Positions 26,333-39,344 of a DNA stretch of 64,000 bases are shown piece by piece. The notes beneath the pieces are model-generated. The model ran no database searches and was not told the origin of the DNA. It saw nothing but the letters and a program-made list of their open reading frames with translations. This stretch comes from Mercurialis annua. Taxonomy: Eukaryota > Streptophyta > Magnoliopsida > Malpighiales > Euphorbiaceae. The translations under genes and the position numbers were made by a program. Numbering within the stretch: the stretch's first letter is position 1; each line of letters opens with the position of its first letter. Where the stretch lies: contig NC_065570.1 of NCBI RefSeq assembly GCF_937616625.2, forward strand, positions 36,091,665 through 36,155,664, given 5' to 3'.

Positions 26333-28075
26333 ACTAATCTATTGTCATTTTTCACGCACACTTTGCGTAATATAACCTAACCATGCTTAGCTAGTTGGAA
26401 CGACACATTAAATGGACTTGAGACGCGACATGCTTAGGTACTTAGAGACTTGTGACGCGACATATGTATGGTAATCGAAACGATGCGTTAAAGAGTCTTG
26501 AGATATTCAATATTAATCTATTTACGGACACTTTGCGTGATATAACCTAACCATGCTTATGCTTAGGTAATCAGAACGACGCGTTAGAGAGACTTGAGAC
26601 GTGACATACTAATCTAGCGTCAGTTTTCACGCACGCTTTGTGTAATATAACTTAGGAAATCGGAACGACGCGTTAGAGAGACTTGAGACGCGACATACTA
26701 AGCGTCACTTTCACGCACACTTTGCGTAATATAACCTAACTATGCTTAGGTAATCGGAACGACGCGTGAAAGAATTGTGCGATAAGCATGGTAATCAAAA
26801 CGATGCGTTGAAGAGATTTGAGACGAAAAGCGTCACTTTTTACGCACACATTGCGTAATATAACCTAACCATACTTAGGTAATCGGAACAACGCGTTAAA
26901 GAGACTTGAGACTGGACATACTAATCCAGCGTCACTTTTCATGCACACTTTGCGTAATATAACCTAACCATGCTTAAGGTAATCGTAACGACGCGTGAAA
27001 GAGACTTGAAACGCGACATACTAATCTATTGATTCTTTTCACGAACACTTTGTACTATAACCTAACATATTTGGTAATTGGAACGACGCATTAGAGAGAC
27101 TTGGGACGCGACATAAGCATGGTAATCGAAATGACGCGATAAAGAAACTTGCGACGCGACATAGGCATGGTAATCCAAACGACGCGTTAAAGAGACTTGA
27201 GACGCGACATACTAATTTAGCGTCACATTTAATGAAAACTTTGCATAATATAGCCTAGCCATGCTTAGGTAATTTGAACGACACATTAAAGAGCCTTGAG
27301 ACGCGACATACTAATCTAGCGTCACTTTTCACGCACACCTCGCCTAATATAACCTTACAATGCTTAGTTAATCGAAATGGCGCGTTAAAGAGACTTAAAA
27401 CGCGACATACTAATCTAGCGTCACTTTTCATGCGCACTTTGCGTAGTATAACTTAACCCTGCTTAGGAAATCAGAACGACTCGTTAGAGAGCCTTGAGAC
27501 GCGACATACTAATCTAGCGTCACTTTCTCGCGCACTTTGCGAAATATAGCCTAAACATGCTTAGGTAATTGGAAAGAGACTTTTGACGCGAGATAAGCAT
27601 GGTAATAAAAACGATGCGTTAAAGAAATTTAAGACGAAACATACTAACCTAGAGTCACTTTTTACGGACACTTCGCGTAATATAACCTAACCAAGCTTAG
27701 GTTATCGGTACGACGCGTTAAAGAGACTTGAGACTGGACATACTAATCTAGCGTCACTTTTAACACACACTTTGCGTAATATAACTAACCATGCTTAGGT
27801 AATCGAAACGACGCGTTAAAGAGATTTGTGACGCAACATAATTATCTACCGTCACTTTTCACGCACACTTTGCGTATTATAACCTAACCATGCTTAGGTA
27901 ATCGGAACGACGCATGAAGAGACTTGAGACGCGACATACTAATCTATTGATCCTTTTCACGCACTCTTTGCGTACTATAACCTAACCATGCTTTGGTAAT
28001 CAGAAAGACGCGTTAGAGAGACTTGTGACGCGACATAAGCATGGTAATCGGAACGACGCGTTAAGGCGACTTGAG
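26333..28075 (+). repeat. Segmental duplication, copy 2 (partner 6089-7830)
   Basis: The same ordered rare variants as at 6089-7830 recur at a constant offset of about 20244 bp. The left edge is abrupt: the preceding monomer stops in its TTTGCG segment and the sequence resumes at ACTAATC, skipping over half a unit. The right edge is a loss of similarity near 28065-28075. The copy lies inside the spacer of the large inverted duplication. Confidence 0.88.
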
Positions 28076-28511
28076 ATGCGACATACTAATCTAGCGTCAC
28101 TTTTCACGAAAACTCTGTGTAATATAACCTAACTATGCTTAGGTAATCGGAACGACGCATTAAAGAGCCTTGAAAGGAGACTTACTAATCCAGCGTCACT
28201 TTTCACTCACAACTTGCGTAATATAACCTAATTATGCTTAAGTAATCGGAACGACGCGTTAAAGACACTTGTGACGCGACATACTAATCTATTGTTACTT
28301 TTCTCGCACACTTTTGCGTAATATAACCTAACCATGCTTCGTTAATCAGAGCGACGCGTTAAAGAGACTTGAGATGCGACATACTAATCTAGCGTCACTT
28401 TTCACGCACACTTTGCGTAATATAAGCTAACCAATCTTAGGTAATGGAACGATGCGTTAAAGACACTTGAGACGCGACATACTAATCTAGCGTTACTTTT
28501 CACGCACACTT
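28076..28511 (+). repeat. Last forward monomers before the orientation switch
   Basis: These are about four ordinary monomers. The last one stops after TTTTCACGCACACTT at about 28511 and is followed immediately by the reverse-orientation short unit. There is no gene and no foreign sequence. Confidence 0.88.
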
Positions 28512-28525
28512 ATGCTTATGTTGCG
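28500..28525. other. Orientation-switch junction 1 (+ to -)
   Basis: Forward sequence TCACGCACACTT meets reverse-orientation ATGCTTATGTTGCGTCAC at about 28511/28512. Nothing is inserted between them. The breakpoint lies within the TTTGCG segment on the left and at the AAGCATGG end of a short unit on the right. It is not a dyad centre, unlike junction 2. Confidence 0.93.
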
Positions 28526-29499
28526 TCACAAGTCTGTTTAACACCTCTTTCCGATTACCTAAGCATGGTTAGGTTATATTACGTAAAGTACGCGTGAAAA
28601 GTAATGCTAGATTAGTATGTCGCGTCACAAGTCTCTCTAACCCGTCATTCTGATTAACTAACCATGGTTAGGTTATATTATGCAAAGTGTGCATGAAAAG
28701 TGACAATAGATTAGTATGTCGCATCTGAAGTCTCTTTAACGCGTCGTTCCGATTACCTAAGCATGGTTATGTTATATTACCCAAAGAGTGCGTGAAAAGT
28801 GACGCTAGATTAGTATGTCGCGTCTCAAGTCTTTTTAACGCGTCGTTCAGATTACCCAAGAATGGTTAGGTTATATTACGCAAAGTGTGCGAGAAAAGTA
28901 ACGCTAGATTAGTATGTCGCGTCTCAAGTCTCTTTCTTTAACGCGTCGTTCCGATTACCTAAGCATGGTTAGGTTATATGACACAATGCGTGCGTGACAA
29001 GTAATGCTAGATTAATATTTCGCGTCTCATGTCTGTTTAACGCATCCTTCTTATTACCTAAGCATAATTAGGTTATATTACGCAAAGTGTGCGTGAAAAG
29101 TGACGCTAGATAAGTATGTTGAGTCACAAGTCTTTTTAACGCGTCGTTCCGATTACCTAAGCTTGGTTAGGTTATATTACGCAAATTGTGCGTGAAAAGT
29201 GATAATATATTAGTATGTTGCGTCACAAGTCTCTCTAACGCGTCGTTCCGATTACCTATGCATGGTTGGTTTATATTACGCAAAGTGTGCGTGAAAAGAG
29301 GCGCTAGATTAGTATGTCGCGTCTCAAGTCTCTTTAACGCGTTGTTCCGATTACCTATACATGATTAGGTTATTTTACTCAAAGTGTGCGTGAAAAGTGA
29401 CGCTAGATTAGTATGCCGCGTCTCAATTCTCTTTAACGCCTGGTTCCGATTACCCAAGCATGGTTAGGTTTTTACGCAAAGTATGCGTGAAAAGTGACG
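28512..29499 (-). repeat. Inverted satellite, spacer side of the right arm
   Basis: This stretch has about ten reverse-orientation monomers and short units. I did not find a convincing mirrored partner for it in block 1 near the axis, so it is placed in the spacer. No gene is present. Confidence 0.75.
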
Positions 29500-30300
29500 C
29501 TAGATTAGTATGTCGCATCTCAAGTCACTTTAAATCGTCGTTCCAATTACCATGCTTATGTCGCGTCACAAGTCGGTGTAATGCGTCGTTTGAATTACCT
29601 AAGCATGGTTAGGTTATATTACGCAAAGTGTGCGTGAAAAATGACAATAGTATGTCGCGTCATGCGTCTATTTAACGCGTCGTTCCGATTACCTAAGAAT
29701 GGTTAGGTTATATTATGCAAAGTGTGCGTGAAAAGTGACGCTCGATTAGTATGTCGCGTCTCAAGTCTCTTTGACGTGTCGTTTCGATTACCATGCTTAT
29801 CTCGCGTCCCAAGTCTCTTTAACGCGTCGTTACGATTACCTAAGCATGGTTAGATTATATTACGCAAAGTGTGCGTGAAAATTGACGCGAGATTAGTATA
29901 TCCTACCTCAAGTCTCTCTAACGCGTCGTTCCGATTTCCTAATCTTGGTTAGGTTATATTACGCAAAGTGTGCGTAAAAGTCACAATTAATTAGTATGTC
30001 GCGTCTCAAGTTGATTAAAAGCGGCGTTGCGATAACCTAACCATGATTAGGTTATAGTATGCAAAGTTTGCTTGAAACTGACGATAGATTAGTATATCAC
30101 GTCTCAATTCTATTTAACGCGTTGTTCCGATTAACTAAGCATGGTTAGGTTATATTACGCAAAGTGTTCGTGAAAAGTGACGCTAGATTAGTATGTCGCG
30201 TCTCAAGTCACTTTAACGCGTCGTTCCGATTACAATGCTTATGTCGCGTCACAAGTCTCTCTAACGCGTCGTTTCGATTACCTAAGCATGGTTAGGTTAC

Positions 30301-33300
30301 TATTATGCAAAGTGTGCGTGAAAAGTGACGCTAGATAATTATGCCGCGTCTCAGGTGTCTTTAACGCGTCGTTCCGATTACCTAAGCATGGTTAGGTTAT
30401 TTTACACAAAGTGTGCGTGAAAAGTGACGCTAGATTAGTATGTCGTGTCTCAAGTCGATTTGACGCGTCATGCCGATTACCTAAGCATGGTTAGGTTAGA
30501 TTAAGCAAAGTTTGCGTGAAAAGTGACACTAGATTGGTATGTCGCATCTCAAGTCTCTTTAACGCGTCGTTTCGATTACCTAAGCATGGTTAGGTTATAT
30601 TACGCAGAGTGTGCGTGAAAAGTGACGTTAGATTAGTATATCGTATTTCAAGTCTCTCTAACGCGCCGTTTTGATTTCCCAAGCATGGTTAGGTTATATT
30701 ACGCAAAGTGTGCGTAAAAAGTGACGCTAGATTAGTATTACGCGTCTCAAGTCTCTTCAACGTGTCGTTCTGATTACCTAAGCATGGATAGATTATATTA
30801 CGCAAGGTGTGCGTGAAAAGTTATGCTAGATTAGTATGTTGCGTCTCAAGGATCTTTAACGCGTCGTTCCGATTACCTAAGCATGGTTAGGTTATATTAC
30901 GCAACGTGTGAGTGAAAAGTGACGCTAGATTTGTATGTCGCGTCTCAAGTCTCTTTAACACGTCGTTTCGATTACCATCCTTATGTCGCGTCACAAGTCT
31001 CTCTAACGCGTCTTTTCGATTACCTAAGCATGGTTAGGTTATATATTACGCAAATTGTGCGTGAAAAGTAATAATTAATTAGTATGTCGAGTCTAACGTC
31101 TATTAAACGCGTTGTTCCAATTACCTAAGCATGGTTAGATTATATTACGCAAAGTGTTCGCGGAAAGTGACGCTGGATTAGTATATCGTGTCTCAATTCT
31201 CTTTAACGCGTTGTACCGATTACCTAAGGATGGTTAGGTTACTTTACGGAAAGTGTGCGTGAAAAGTAACAATACATTAGTATGTCACGTCTCAATTCTA
31301 TTAAACTTGTCGTTCCGATTACTTAAGAATAGTTAGGTTATATTACGCTAAGTGTGCGTGAAAAGTTACGCTAGATAAGCTAGATTAGTATGTCGCATTT
31401 CAAGTCTCTTTAAGGCGTCGTTCCAGTTACCTAAGCATAGTTAGGTTATATTACGCAAAGTGTGTGTGAAACGAGACGCTAGATTAGTATGCCGCGTCTC
31501 AATTCTCTTTAACGCGTGGTTCCGATTACCTAAGCATGCTTAGGTTATTTTACACAAAGTGTGCTTGAAAGGTGACGCTAGATTAGTATGGCGCGTCTTG
31601 AGTCACTTTAACTCGTCGTTCCAACCATGCTTATGTCGCGTCACAAGTCTATGTAATGCGTCGTTCCGATTACCTAAGCATGATTCGGTTATATTACGTA
31701 AAGTGTGCGTGAAAAATGACAATAGTATGTCGCATCTTACGTCTATTTAACGCGTCGTTCCGGTTACCTAAGAATGGTTAGGTTATATTACGCAAAGTGT
31801 GCGTGAAAAGTAACGCTAGATTAGTATGTCGCATCTCAAGTCTTTTTAACGCGTCGTTTCGATTACCATGCTTATCTCGCGTCACAAGTCTCTTTAACGC
31901 GTCGTTACGATTACCTAAGCATGGTTAGGTTATATTACGCAAAGTGTGCGTGAAAAGTGACGCTAGAATAGTATATCCTACCTCAAGTCTCTGTAACGCG
32001 TTGTTCCAATTTCCTAAGCATGGTTAGGTTATATTACGCAAAGTGTGCGTGAAACGTCACAATTAATTAGTATGTCGCGTCTCAAGTTGATTTAAAGCGG
32101 CGTTGCGATTACCTAACCATGGTTAGGTAATAGTACGTAAAGTTTGCTTGAAAACTGACGCTAGATTAGTATATCGCGTCTCAATTCTATTTAACGCGTT
32201 GTTCCGACTAACTAAGCATGGTTAGTATGTCGCGTCTCAAGTCAATTTAACGCGTCGTTCCGATTACCATGCTTATGTCGCGTCACAAGTCTCTCTAACG
32301 CGTCGTTTCGATTACCTAAGCATGGTTATGTTATTATTACGCAAAGTGTGCGTGAAAAGTGACGCTAGATTAGTATGCCGCGTCTCAGGTCTCTTTAACG
32401 CGTCGTTCCGATTACATAAGCATGGTTAGGTTATTTTACACAAAGTGTGCGTGAAAAGTGACGCTAGATTTGTATGTCGCGTCTCAAGTCTCTTTAACGC
32501 GTCGTTTCGATTACCATTCTTATCTTGCATCACAAGTCTCTTTAACGCGTCGTTATGATTACCTAAGCATGGTTAGGTTATATTACGCAGAGTGTGCGTC
32601 AAAAGTGATGCTAGATTAGTATATCGTATCTCAAGTCTCTCTAACGGTCGTTCCGATTTCCCAAGCATGGTTAGGTTATATTACGCAAAGTGTGCGTGAA
32701 AAGCAACGCTAAATTAGTATGTCACGTGTCAAGTCTCTCTAACACGTCGTTCCGATTACCTAAGATGATTATGTTATATTACTCAAAGTGTGCGTGAAAA
32801 GTGACGCTAGATCAGTATATCCTCAATTCTCTCTAACGTGTCGTTCCGATTACCTAAGCATGTTTAGGTTATACTACGCAAAGTGTGCGCAAAAAGTTAC
32901 GTTAGATTAATATGTCGCATCTCAAGTCTCTTTAACGTGTCATTCTAATTACCTAAGCATGGCTAGGTTATATTACGCAAGCTGTGCGTTAAAAGTTACG
33001 CTAGATTAGTATGTCGCGTCTCAAGGCTCTTTAATGCGTTGTTCCGATTACCTAAGCATGGTTAGGTTATATTACGCAAAGAGTGCGTTAAAAGTGATGC
33101 TAGATTAGTATGTCGCGTCTCAAGTGTCTTTAACACGTTGTTTCGATTACCATGCTTATGCCGCGTCACAAGTCTCTCTAACGCATCGTTCCGATTATCT
33201 AATCATGGTTTGGTTATATCACGCAAAGTGTGTGTGAAAAGTGACGTTATATTAGTAAGTCGTGTTTCAAGTCTCTTTAACGCGTCGTTTCGATTACCTT

Positions 33301-36250
33301 TGTTATCTCGCGTCACAAGTCTCTTTAACTCGTCATTATGATTACCTAAGCATGGTTAGGTTATATTACGCAAAGTGTGCGTGAAAAGTGACGCTAGATC
33401 AGTATATCCTACCTCAAGTCTCACTAACGCGTCTTCTGATTTCCTAAGCATGGTTAGGTTATATTACGCAAAGTGTGCGTGAAAAGTGACGCTAGATTAG
33501 TATGACGCGTGTCAAGTCTCTTTAACACGTCGTTCCGATTTCCTAAGCATGCTTAGGTAATATTATGCAAAATCGCGTCTCAAGTCTCTTTAACACGTCG
33601 TTCCAATTACCTAAGCATGGAAAGCTTATATTACGCAAAGTGTACTGAAAAGTGACGGTAGATTAGTATATCGGGTCTCAAGTCTTTTTAATGTGTCGTT
33701 CTGATTACCTAACCATGGTTAGGTTATGTTACGCAACGTGAAAGGTGACGCTCGATTAGTATGTCGCATCTCAATGCTCTTTAACGCGTTTTTCCATTTA
33801 CCTAAGCATGATTAGGTTATATTACGCAATGTCTGCGTGAAAAGTGACGCTATATTAGTATCTTGCGTCTCAAGTCTCTTTAACGCGTTGTTTTGATTAC
33901 CATGCTTATTAACCCGTCGTTCTGATTACCTAAGCATAGTTAGGTTATACTACGCAAAGTGTGCGTGAAACGTTACGCTAGATTAATATGTCGCTACTCA
34001 AGTCTTTTTGATGCGTCGTTCTGATTAAGTAAGCATGGTTAGGTGATATTACGCAAAGCGTGCGTAATAAGTGACGCTAGATTAGTATGGCGCGTTTCAA
34101 GTCTCTTTAACGCGTCGTTCTGATTACTGTGCTTATGTCGCGTCACAAATGTCTTTAACGCGTCGTTCTGATTACCTAAGCATGGTTAGATTATATTACG
34201 CAAAGTGTGCTTGAAAAGTGACAATATATTAGTATGTAGCATCTCAAGTCTTTTTAACGCGTCGTTCCGATTACCTAGGCATGGTTAGGTTATATTACGC
34301 AAAGTGTGCGTGAAAAGTGACGCTAGATTAGTATGTCGCGTCTCAAGTCAATTTAACGCGTCGTTCCGATTACCATGCTTATGTTGCGTCACAAGTCTCT
34401 CTAACGCGTCGTTTCGATTACCTAAGCATGGTTATGTTATTATTACGCAAAGTGTGCGTGAAAAGTGACGCTAGATTAGTATGCCGCGTCTCAGGTGTTT
34501 TTAACGCGTCTTTCCGATTACATAAGCATGGTTAGGTTATTTTACACAAAGTGTGCGTGAAAAGTGACGCTAGATTTGTATGTCGCGTCTCAAGTCTCTT
34601 TAACGCGTCGTTTCAATTACCATTCTTATCTTGCATCACAAGTCTCTTTAACGCGTCATTATGATTACCTAAGCATGGTTAGGTTATATTACGCAGAGTG
34701 TGCGTCAAAAGTGATGCTAGATTAGTATATCGTATCTCAAGTCTCTCTAACGGTCGTTCCGATTTCCCAAGCATGGTTAGCTTATATTAGCAAAGTGTGC
34801 GTGAAAAGTAACGCTAAATTTGTATGTCACAAGTCAAGTCTCTCTAACACGTCGTTCCGATTACCGAAGATGATTATGTTATATTACGCAAAGTGTGCGT
34901 GAAAAGTGACGCTAGATCAGTATATCCTACCTCAATTCTCTCTAACTCGTCGTTCCGATTACCTAAGCATGGTTAGGTTATATTACGCAAAGTGTGCGCA
35001 AAAAGTTACGTTAGATTAGTATGTCGCATCTCAAGTCTCTTTAACGTGTCGTTCTAATTGCCTAAGCATGGCTAGGTTATATTACACAAGCTGTGCGTTA
35101 AAAGTTACGCTAGATTAGTATGTCGCGTCTCAAGGCTCTTTAATGCGTCGTTCCGGTTACCTAAGCATGGTTTGGTTATATTATGCAAAGAGTGCGTTAA
35201 AAGTGACGCTAGATTAGTATGTCGCGTCTCAAGTCTCTTTAACACGTTGTTTTGATTTCCATGCTTATGTCGCGTCACAAGTCTCTCTAACGCATAGTTC
35301 CGATTATCTAAGCATGGTTAGGTTATATCACGCAAAGTGTGCGTGAAAAGTGACGTTATATTAGTAAGTCGCGTCTCAAGTCTCTTTAACGCGTCGTTTT
35401 GATTACCTTGCTTATCTCGCGTAAAAAGTCTCTTTAACTCGTCATTGTGATTACCTAAGCATGGTTATATTACGCAAAGTGTGCGTGTAAAGTGACGCTA
35501 GATCAGTATATCCTACCTCAAGTCTCACTGACGCGTCGTTCTGATTTCCTAAGCATGGTTAGGTTATATTACGCAAAGTGTGCGTGAAAAGTGACGCTAG
35601 ATTAGTATGACGCGTGTCAAGTCTCTTTAACACGTCGTTCCGATTTCCTAAGCATGGTTAGGTTATATTACGCAAAGTGTGCGTAAAAAAGTGACAGTAG
35701 ATTAGTATATCGGGTCTCAAGTCTCTTTAACACGTCGTTCCAATTACCTAAGCATGGAAAGCTTGAAGGTAGATTAGTATATCGCGTCTCAAGTCTCTTT
35801 ATTGTGTCGTTCTGATTACCTAACCATGGTTAGGTTATGTTACGCAAGGTGTCTGTGAAAAGTGACGCTAGATTAATATGTCGCATCTCAATGCTCTTTA
35901 ACGCGTCGTTCCGTTTACCTAAGCATGGTTAGGTTATATTACGCAATGTCTGCGTGAAAAGTGACGCTATATTAGTATCTTGCGTCTCAAGTCTCTTTAT
36001 AGGTGATATTACGCAAAGCGTGCGTAATAAGTGACACTAGATTAGTATGGCACGTTTCAAGTCTCTTTAACGCGTCGTTTCGATTACTGTGCTTATGACG
36101 AGTCACAAGTGTCTCTAACGCGTCGTTCTGATTACCTAAGCATGGTTAGATTATATTACGCAAAGTGTGCTTGAAAAGTGACAATATATTAGTATGTAGC
36201 ATCTCAAGTCTTTTTAACGCATCGTTCCGATTACCTAGGCATGGTTAGGT
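30301..36250 (-). repeat. Tandem 2.0-2.1-kb higher-order units, reverse strand
   Basis: The marker TATTA(T/C)GCAAAGTGTGCG, with an extra TAT and followed by ATGCCGCGTCTCAGG, occurs at 30301, 32335 and 34441, spacings 2034 and 2106. Another marker, TAGGTGATATTACGC, occurs at 34042 and about 36001. The interior also repeats, for example CGTCAAAAGTGATGC near 32610 and 34710. The third copy fades after about 36.2 kb. Confidence 0.82.
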
Positions 36251-36839
36251 TATTTTACGCAAAGTGTGCGTGAAAAGTGACGCTAGATTAGTATGCCGCG
36301 TCTCAAGTCTCTTTAATGCGTATTCCAATTACCTAAGCATGGTTAGGTTATATTACGTGAAGTGTGCGTGAAAAGGGACGCTAGATTAGTATGTCGCGTC
36401 TTAAGTCTCTTTAACGCGTCTTTCCGATTATGTAAGCATGGTTAGATTATATTACGCAAAGTGTGCGTGAAAAGTGATGCTAGATTAATATGTCGCTACT
36501 CAAGTCTCTTTAATGCGTCGTTCCGATTTCCTAAGCATGGTTAGGTTATAGTACGCAAAGTTTGCGTGAAAAGTGACGCTAGATTAGTATGTCGCCTCTG
36601 AAGTCTCTTTAACGAGTCATTCCGATTATCTAAACATGGTTAGGTTATTTTACAAAAAGTGTGCATGAAAAATGACGCTACATTAGTATGTGGCGTCTCA
36701 AGTCTCTTTAACCCATTGTACCGATTACCTAAGGATGGTTAGGTTACTTCACGAAAAGTGTGCGTGAAAAGTAACAAACATTAGTATGTCGTGTCTCAAG
36801 TCTATTTAATGCGTCGTTCCGATTGACGCTAGATTAGTA

Positions 36840-37240
36840 TGTCGCATCTCAATTCTCTTTAACGCGTTGTACCGATTACCTAAGGATGGTTAGGTTACAT
36901 TACAGAAAGTGTACGTGAAAGTGACGCTAGATTAGTATGTCGCGTCTTAAGTCTATTTAACGTGTCGTTCTAATTATCAAAGCATGGTTAGGTTATATTA
37001 CGCGAAGTGTGCGTGAAAAGTTACGCTAGATTAGTATGTCGCGTCTCAATTCTCTTTAACGCGTTGTACCGATTACCTAAGGATGGTTAGGTTACATTAC
37101 AGAAAGTGTACGTGAAAGTGACGCTAGATTAGTATGTCGCGTCTTAAGTCTATTTAACGTGTCGTTCTAATTATCAAAGCATGGTTAGGTTATATATTAC
37201 GCGAAGTGTGCGTGAAAAGTTACGCTAGATTAGTATGTCG
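36840..37240 (-). repeat. Dimer (197-199 bp) tandem duplication
   Basis: A two-monomer segment with GGATGGTTAGGTTACATTAC, a CAGAAAGTGTACGTG variant, and TAATTATCAAAGCATGG is repeated with a 197-bp spacing (36884 and 37081). The copies are nearly identical. It is a recent two-unit duplication. Confidence 0.87.
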
Positions 37241-39344
37241 CGTCTCAATTCTCTTTAACGCGTTGTTCCGATTACCTAAGCATGGTTAGGTTATATTATG
37301 CAAAGTGTGCGTGAAAAGTTACGCTAGATTAGTATGTCGCGTCTCAAGTCTCTTTATCGCCTCTTTCCTATTACCTAGGCATGGTTAGGTTATATTACGC
37401 AAAGTATGCGTGAAAAGCGATGCTAGATTAGTATGTCGCGTCGCAATTCTCTTTAACGCGTCGTTCTGATTATCTAAGCATAGTTAGGTTATATTACGCA
37501 AAGTGTGAGTGAAAAGAGACGCTAGATTAGTATGTTGCGTCTTAAGTCTCTTTAGCGCAATGTTTTGATTACCTAAGCATGATGAGGTTATTTTACCCAA
37601 AGTGTGCGTGAAAAGTGACGCTAGATTAGTATGTCGTGTCTCAATTCTCTTTTATGTGTCCTTCCGATTACCTATGGTCAAGTTATTTTACGCAAAGTGT
37701 GCCTGAAAAGTGATGCTAGATTACTATGTCGCGTCTCAAGTCACTTTAACTCGTCGTTCTGATTACCATACTTATGTCGCGTCACAAGTCTCTTTAACGC
37801 GTCGTTCTGATTACCTAAGCATAGTTAGGTTACATTACGCAAAGTGTGCGTGAAATTAGACGCTAGATTAGTATGTCGCGTCTTAAGTCTCTTTAACACG
37901 TTATTACATCACGCAAACTGTGCGTGTAATTAGACGCTAGATTAGTATGTCGCGTCGTAAGTCTCTTTAACATGTTGTTCCGATTATCTAAGCATGATTA
38001 GGTTATTTTACGCAAAGTGTGCGTGAAAAGTGACGCTAGATTAGTATGTCGCGTCTCAATTCTCTTTGGCGTGTGGTTCGATTACATATGCATGGTCAGG
38101 TTATTTTACGCAAGGTGTGCCTGACAAGTGACGCTAGATTAGCATGTCGCATCTCAAGTCACTTTAACTCGTCGTTTGGATTACCATGCTTATGTTGCGT
38201 CACAAGTCTCTCTGATGCGTCGTTTCGATTACCTAAGAATGGTTAGGTCATATTACGCAAAGTGTGCGTGAAAAATGACAATAGATTAGTATGTCTCGTC
38301 TCACGTCTATTTAACGCGTCGTTCCAATTACCTAATCATGGTTAGGTTATATTACGCAAAGTGTGCGTGAAACGTTACGCTAGATAAGTATGTCGTGTCA
38401 CAATTCTCTTTAACGTGTTGTTCTGATTACCTAAGCATGGTAGGTCATATTACGCAAAGTGTGTGTGAAAAGTAACAATAAATTAGTATGTCGCGTCACA
38501 CGTCTATTTAAAGCGCCGTTCCGATGACCTAAGTAAGGTTAGGTTATATTACGCAAAGTGTGCGTGAAGCGTTACGCTAAATAAGTATGTCGCGACTTAG
38601 TTCTCTTTAACGCGTTGTTCTGATTATCTAAGCATGGTTAGGTTATAGTAACGCAAACTGTGCGTGAAAAGTAACAATAAATAATTATGTCGCGTCACAC
38701 TTCAATTTAACGCGTCGTTCCGATTACGTAAGCATGGTTAGGTCATATTACGCAAAGTGTGCGTGGAAAGTTACGCTAGATTAATATGTCGCGTTTTAAT
38801 TATCTTCAACGCGTTGTACCGATTAGCTAAGCATGGTTAGGTTAGGTTACGCAGAGTGTCGTGAAAAGTGACGCTAGATTAGTATGTCACGTCTGAAGTC
38901 TCTTTAACGCGTCTTTCCGATTACCTAATCATGGTTAGGTTGTATTACGCAAAGTGTGCGTGAAAACGGACGTTAGATTAGTATGGCGCGTCTTAAGTCT
39001 CTTTAACGCGAGTTCCGATTACCTAAGCATTGTTAAGTTATAGTACGCAAAGTGTGCATGAAAAGTGACGCTAGATTAGTATGTAGTGTCTCAACTCTCT
39101 TTAATGCGTCGTTCCAACTACCTAAGCATGGTTAGGTTATATTACGCAAAGTGTGCGTGAAAAGTGACAATAGATCACTATGTCGCGTCTCAAGTCTCTT
39201 TTACGCGTAGTTCCGATTACCTAAGCGTGGTTAAGTTATATTGCGCAATGTGTGCGTGAAAACTGTTGCTAGGATAGAATGTTGCGTCTCAAGTCTCTTT
39301 TACGCGTCGTTCCGATTACCTAAGCATGGTTAGGTTATATTACG

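Larger units (their letters stand above)
1..28511 (+). repeat. Satellite block 1: tandem 99-bp monomers, forward orientation
   Basis: This is a continuous head-to-tail array of about 99-bp monomers on the + strand, interrupted only by the MITE at 5202-5484. The recurring landmarks, in order, are TAATCGGAACGACGCG, GAGACTTGAGACGCGAC, ATACTAATCTAGCGTCAC, TTTTCACGCACACTTTGCG and TAATATAACCTAACCATGC, followed by TTAGG. The 99-bp period was counted directly at 8835 to 8934 and at 2041 to 2140. Monomers differ by scattered substitutions, small indels and whole-segment deletions. Truncated 48-50-bp units are interspersed, for example those ending near 43, 486, 3478 and 4505. Nothing resembling a conserved coding gene is present. 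The function is unknown; structural heterochromatin is inferred from the tandem organisation. Confidence 0.98.

Noticed and set aside
38060..38075. Pol III B-box-like GGTTCGATTAC, suggesting a tRNA or SINE
   Set aside because: It is a chance variant of the reverse monomer GTTCCGATTACC. No A box, cloverleaf or poly-A tail is nearby.
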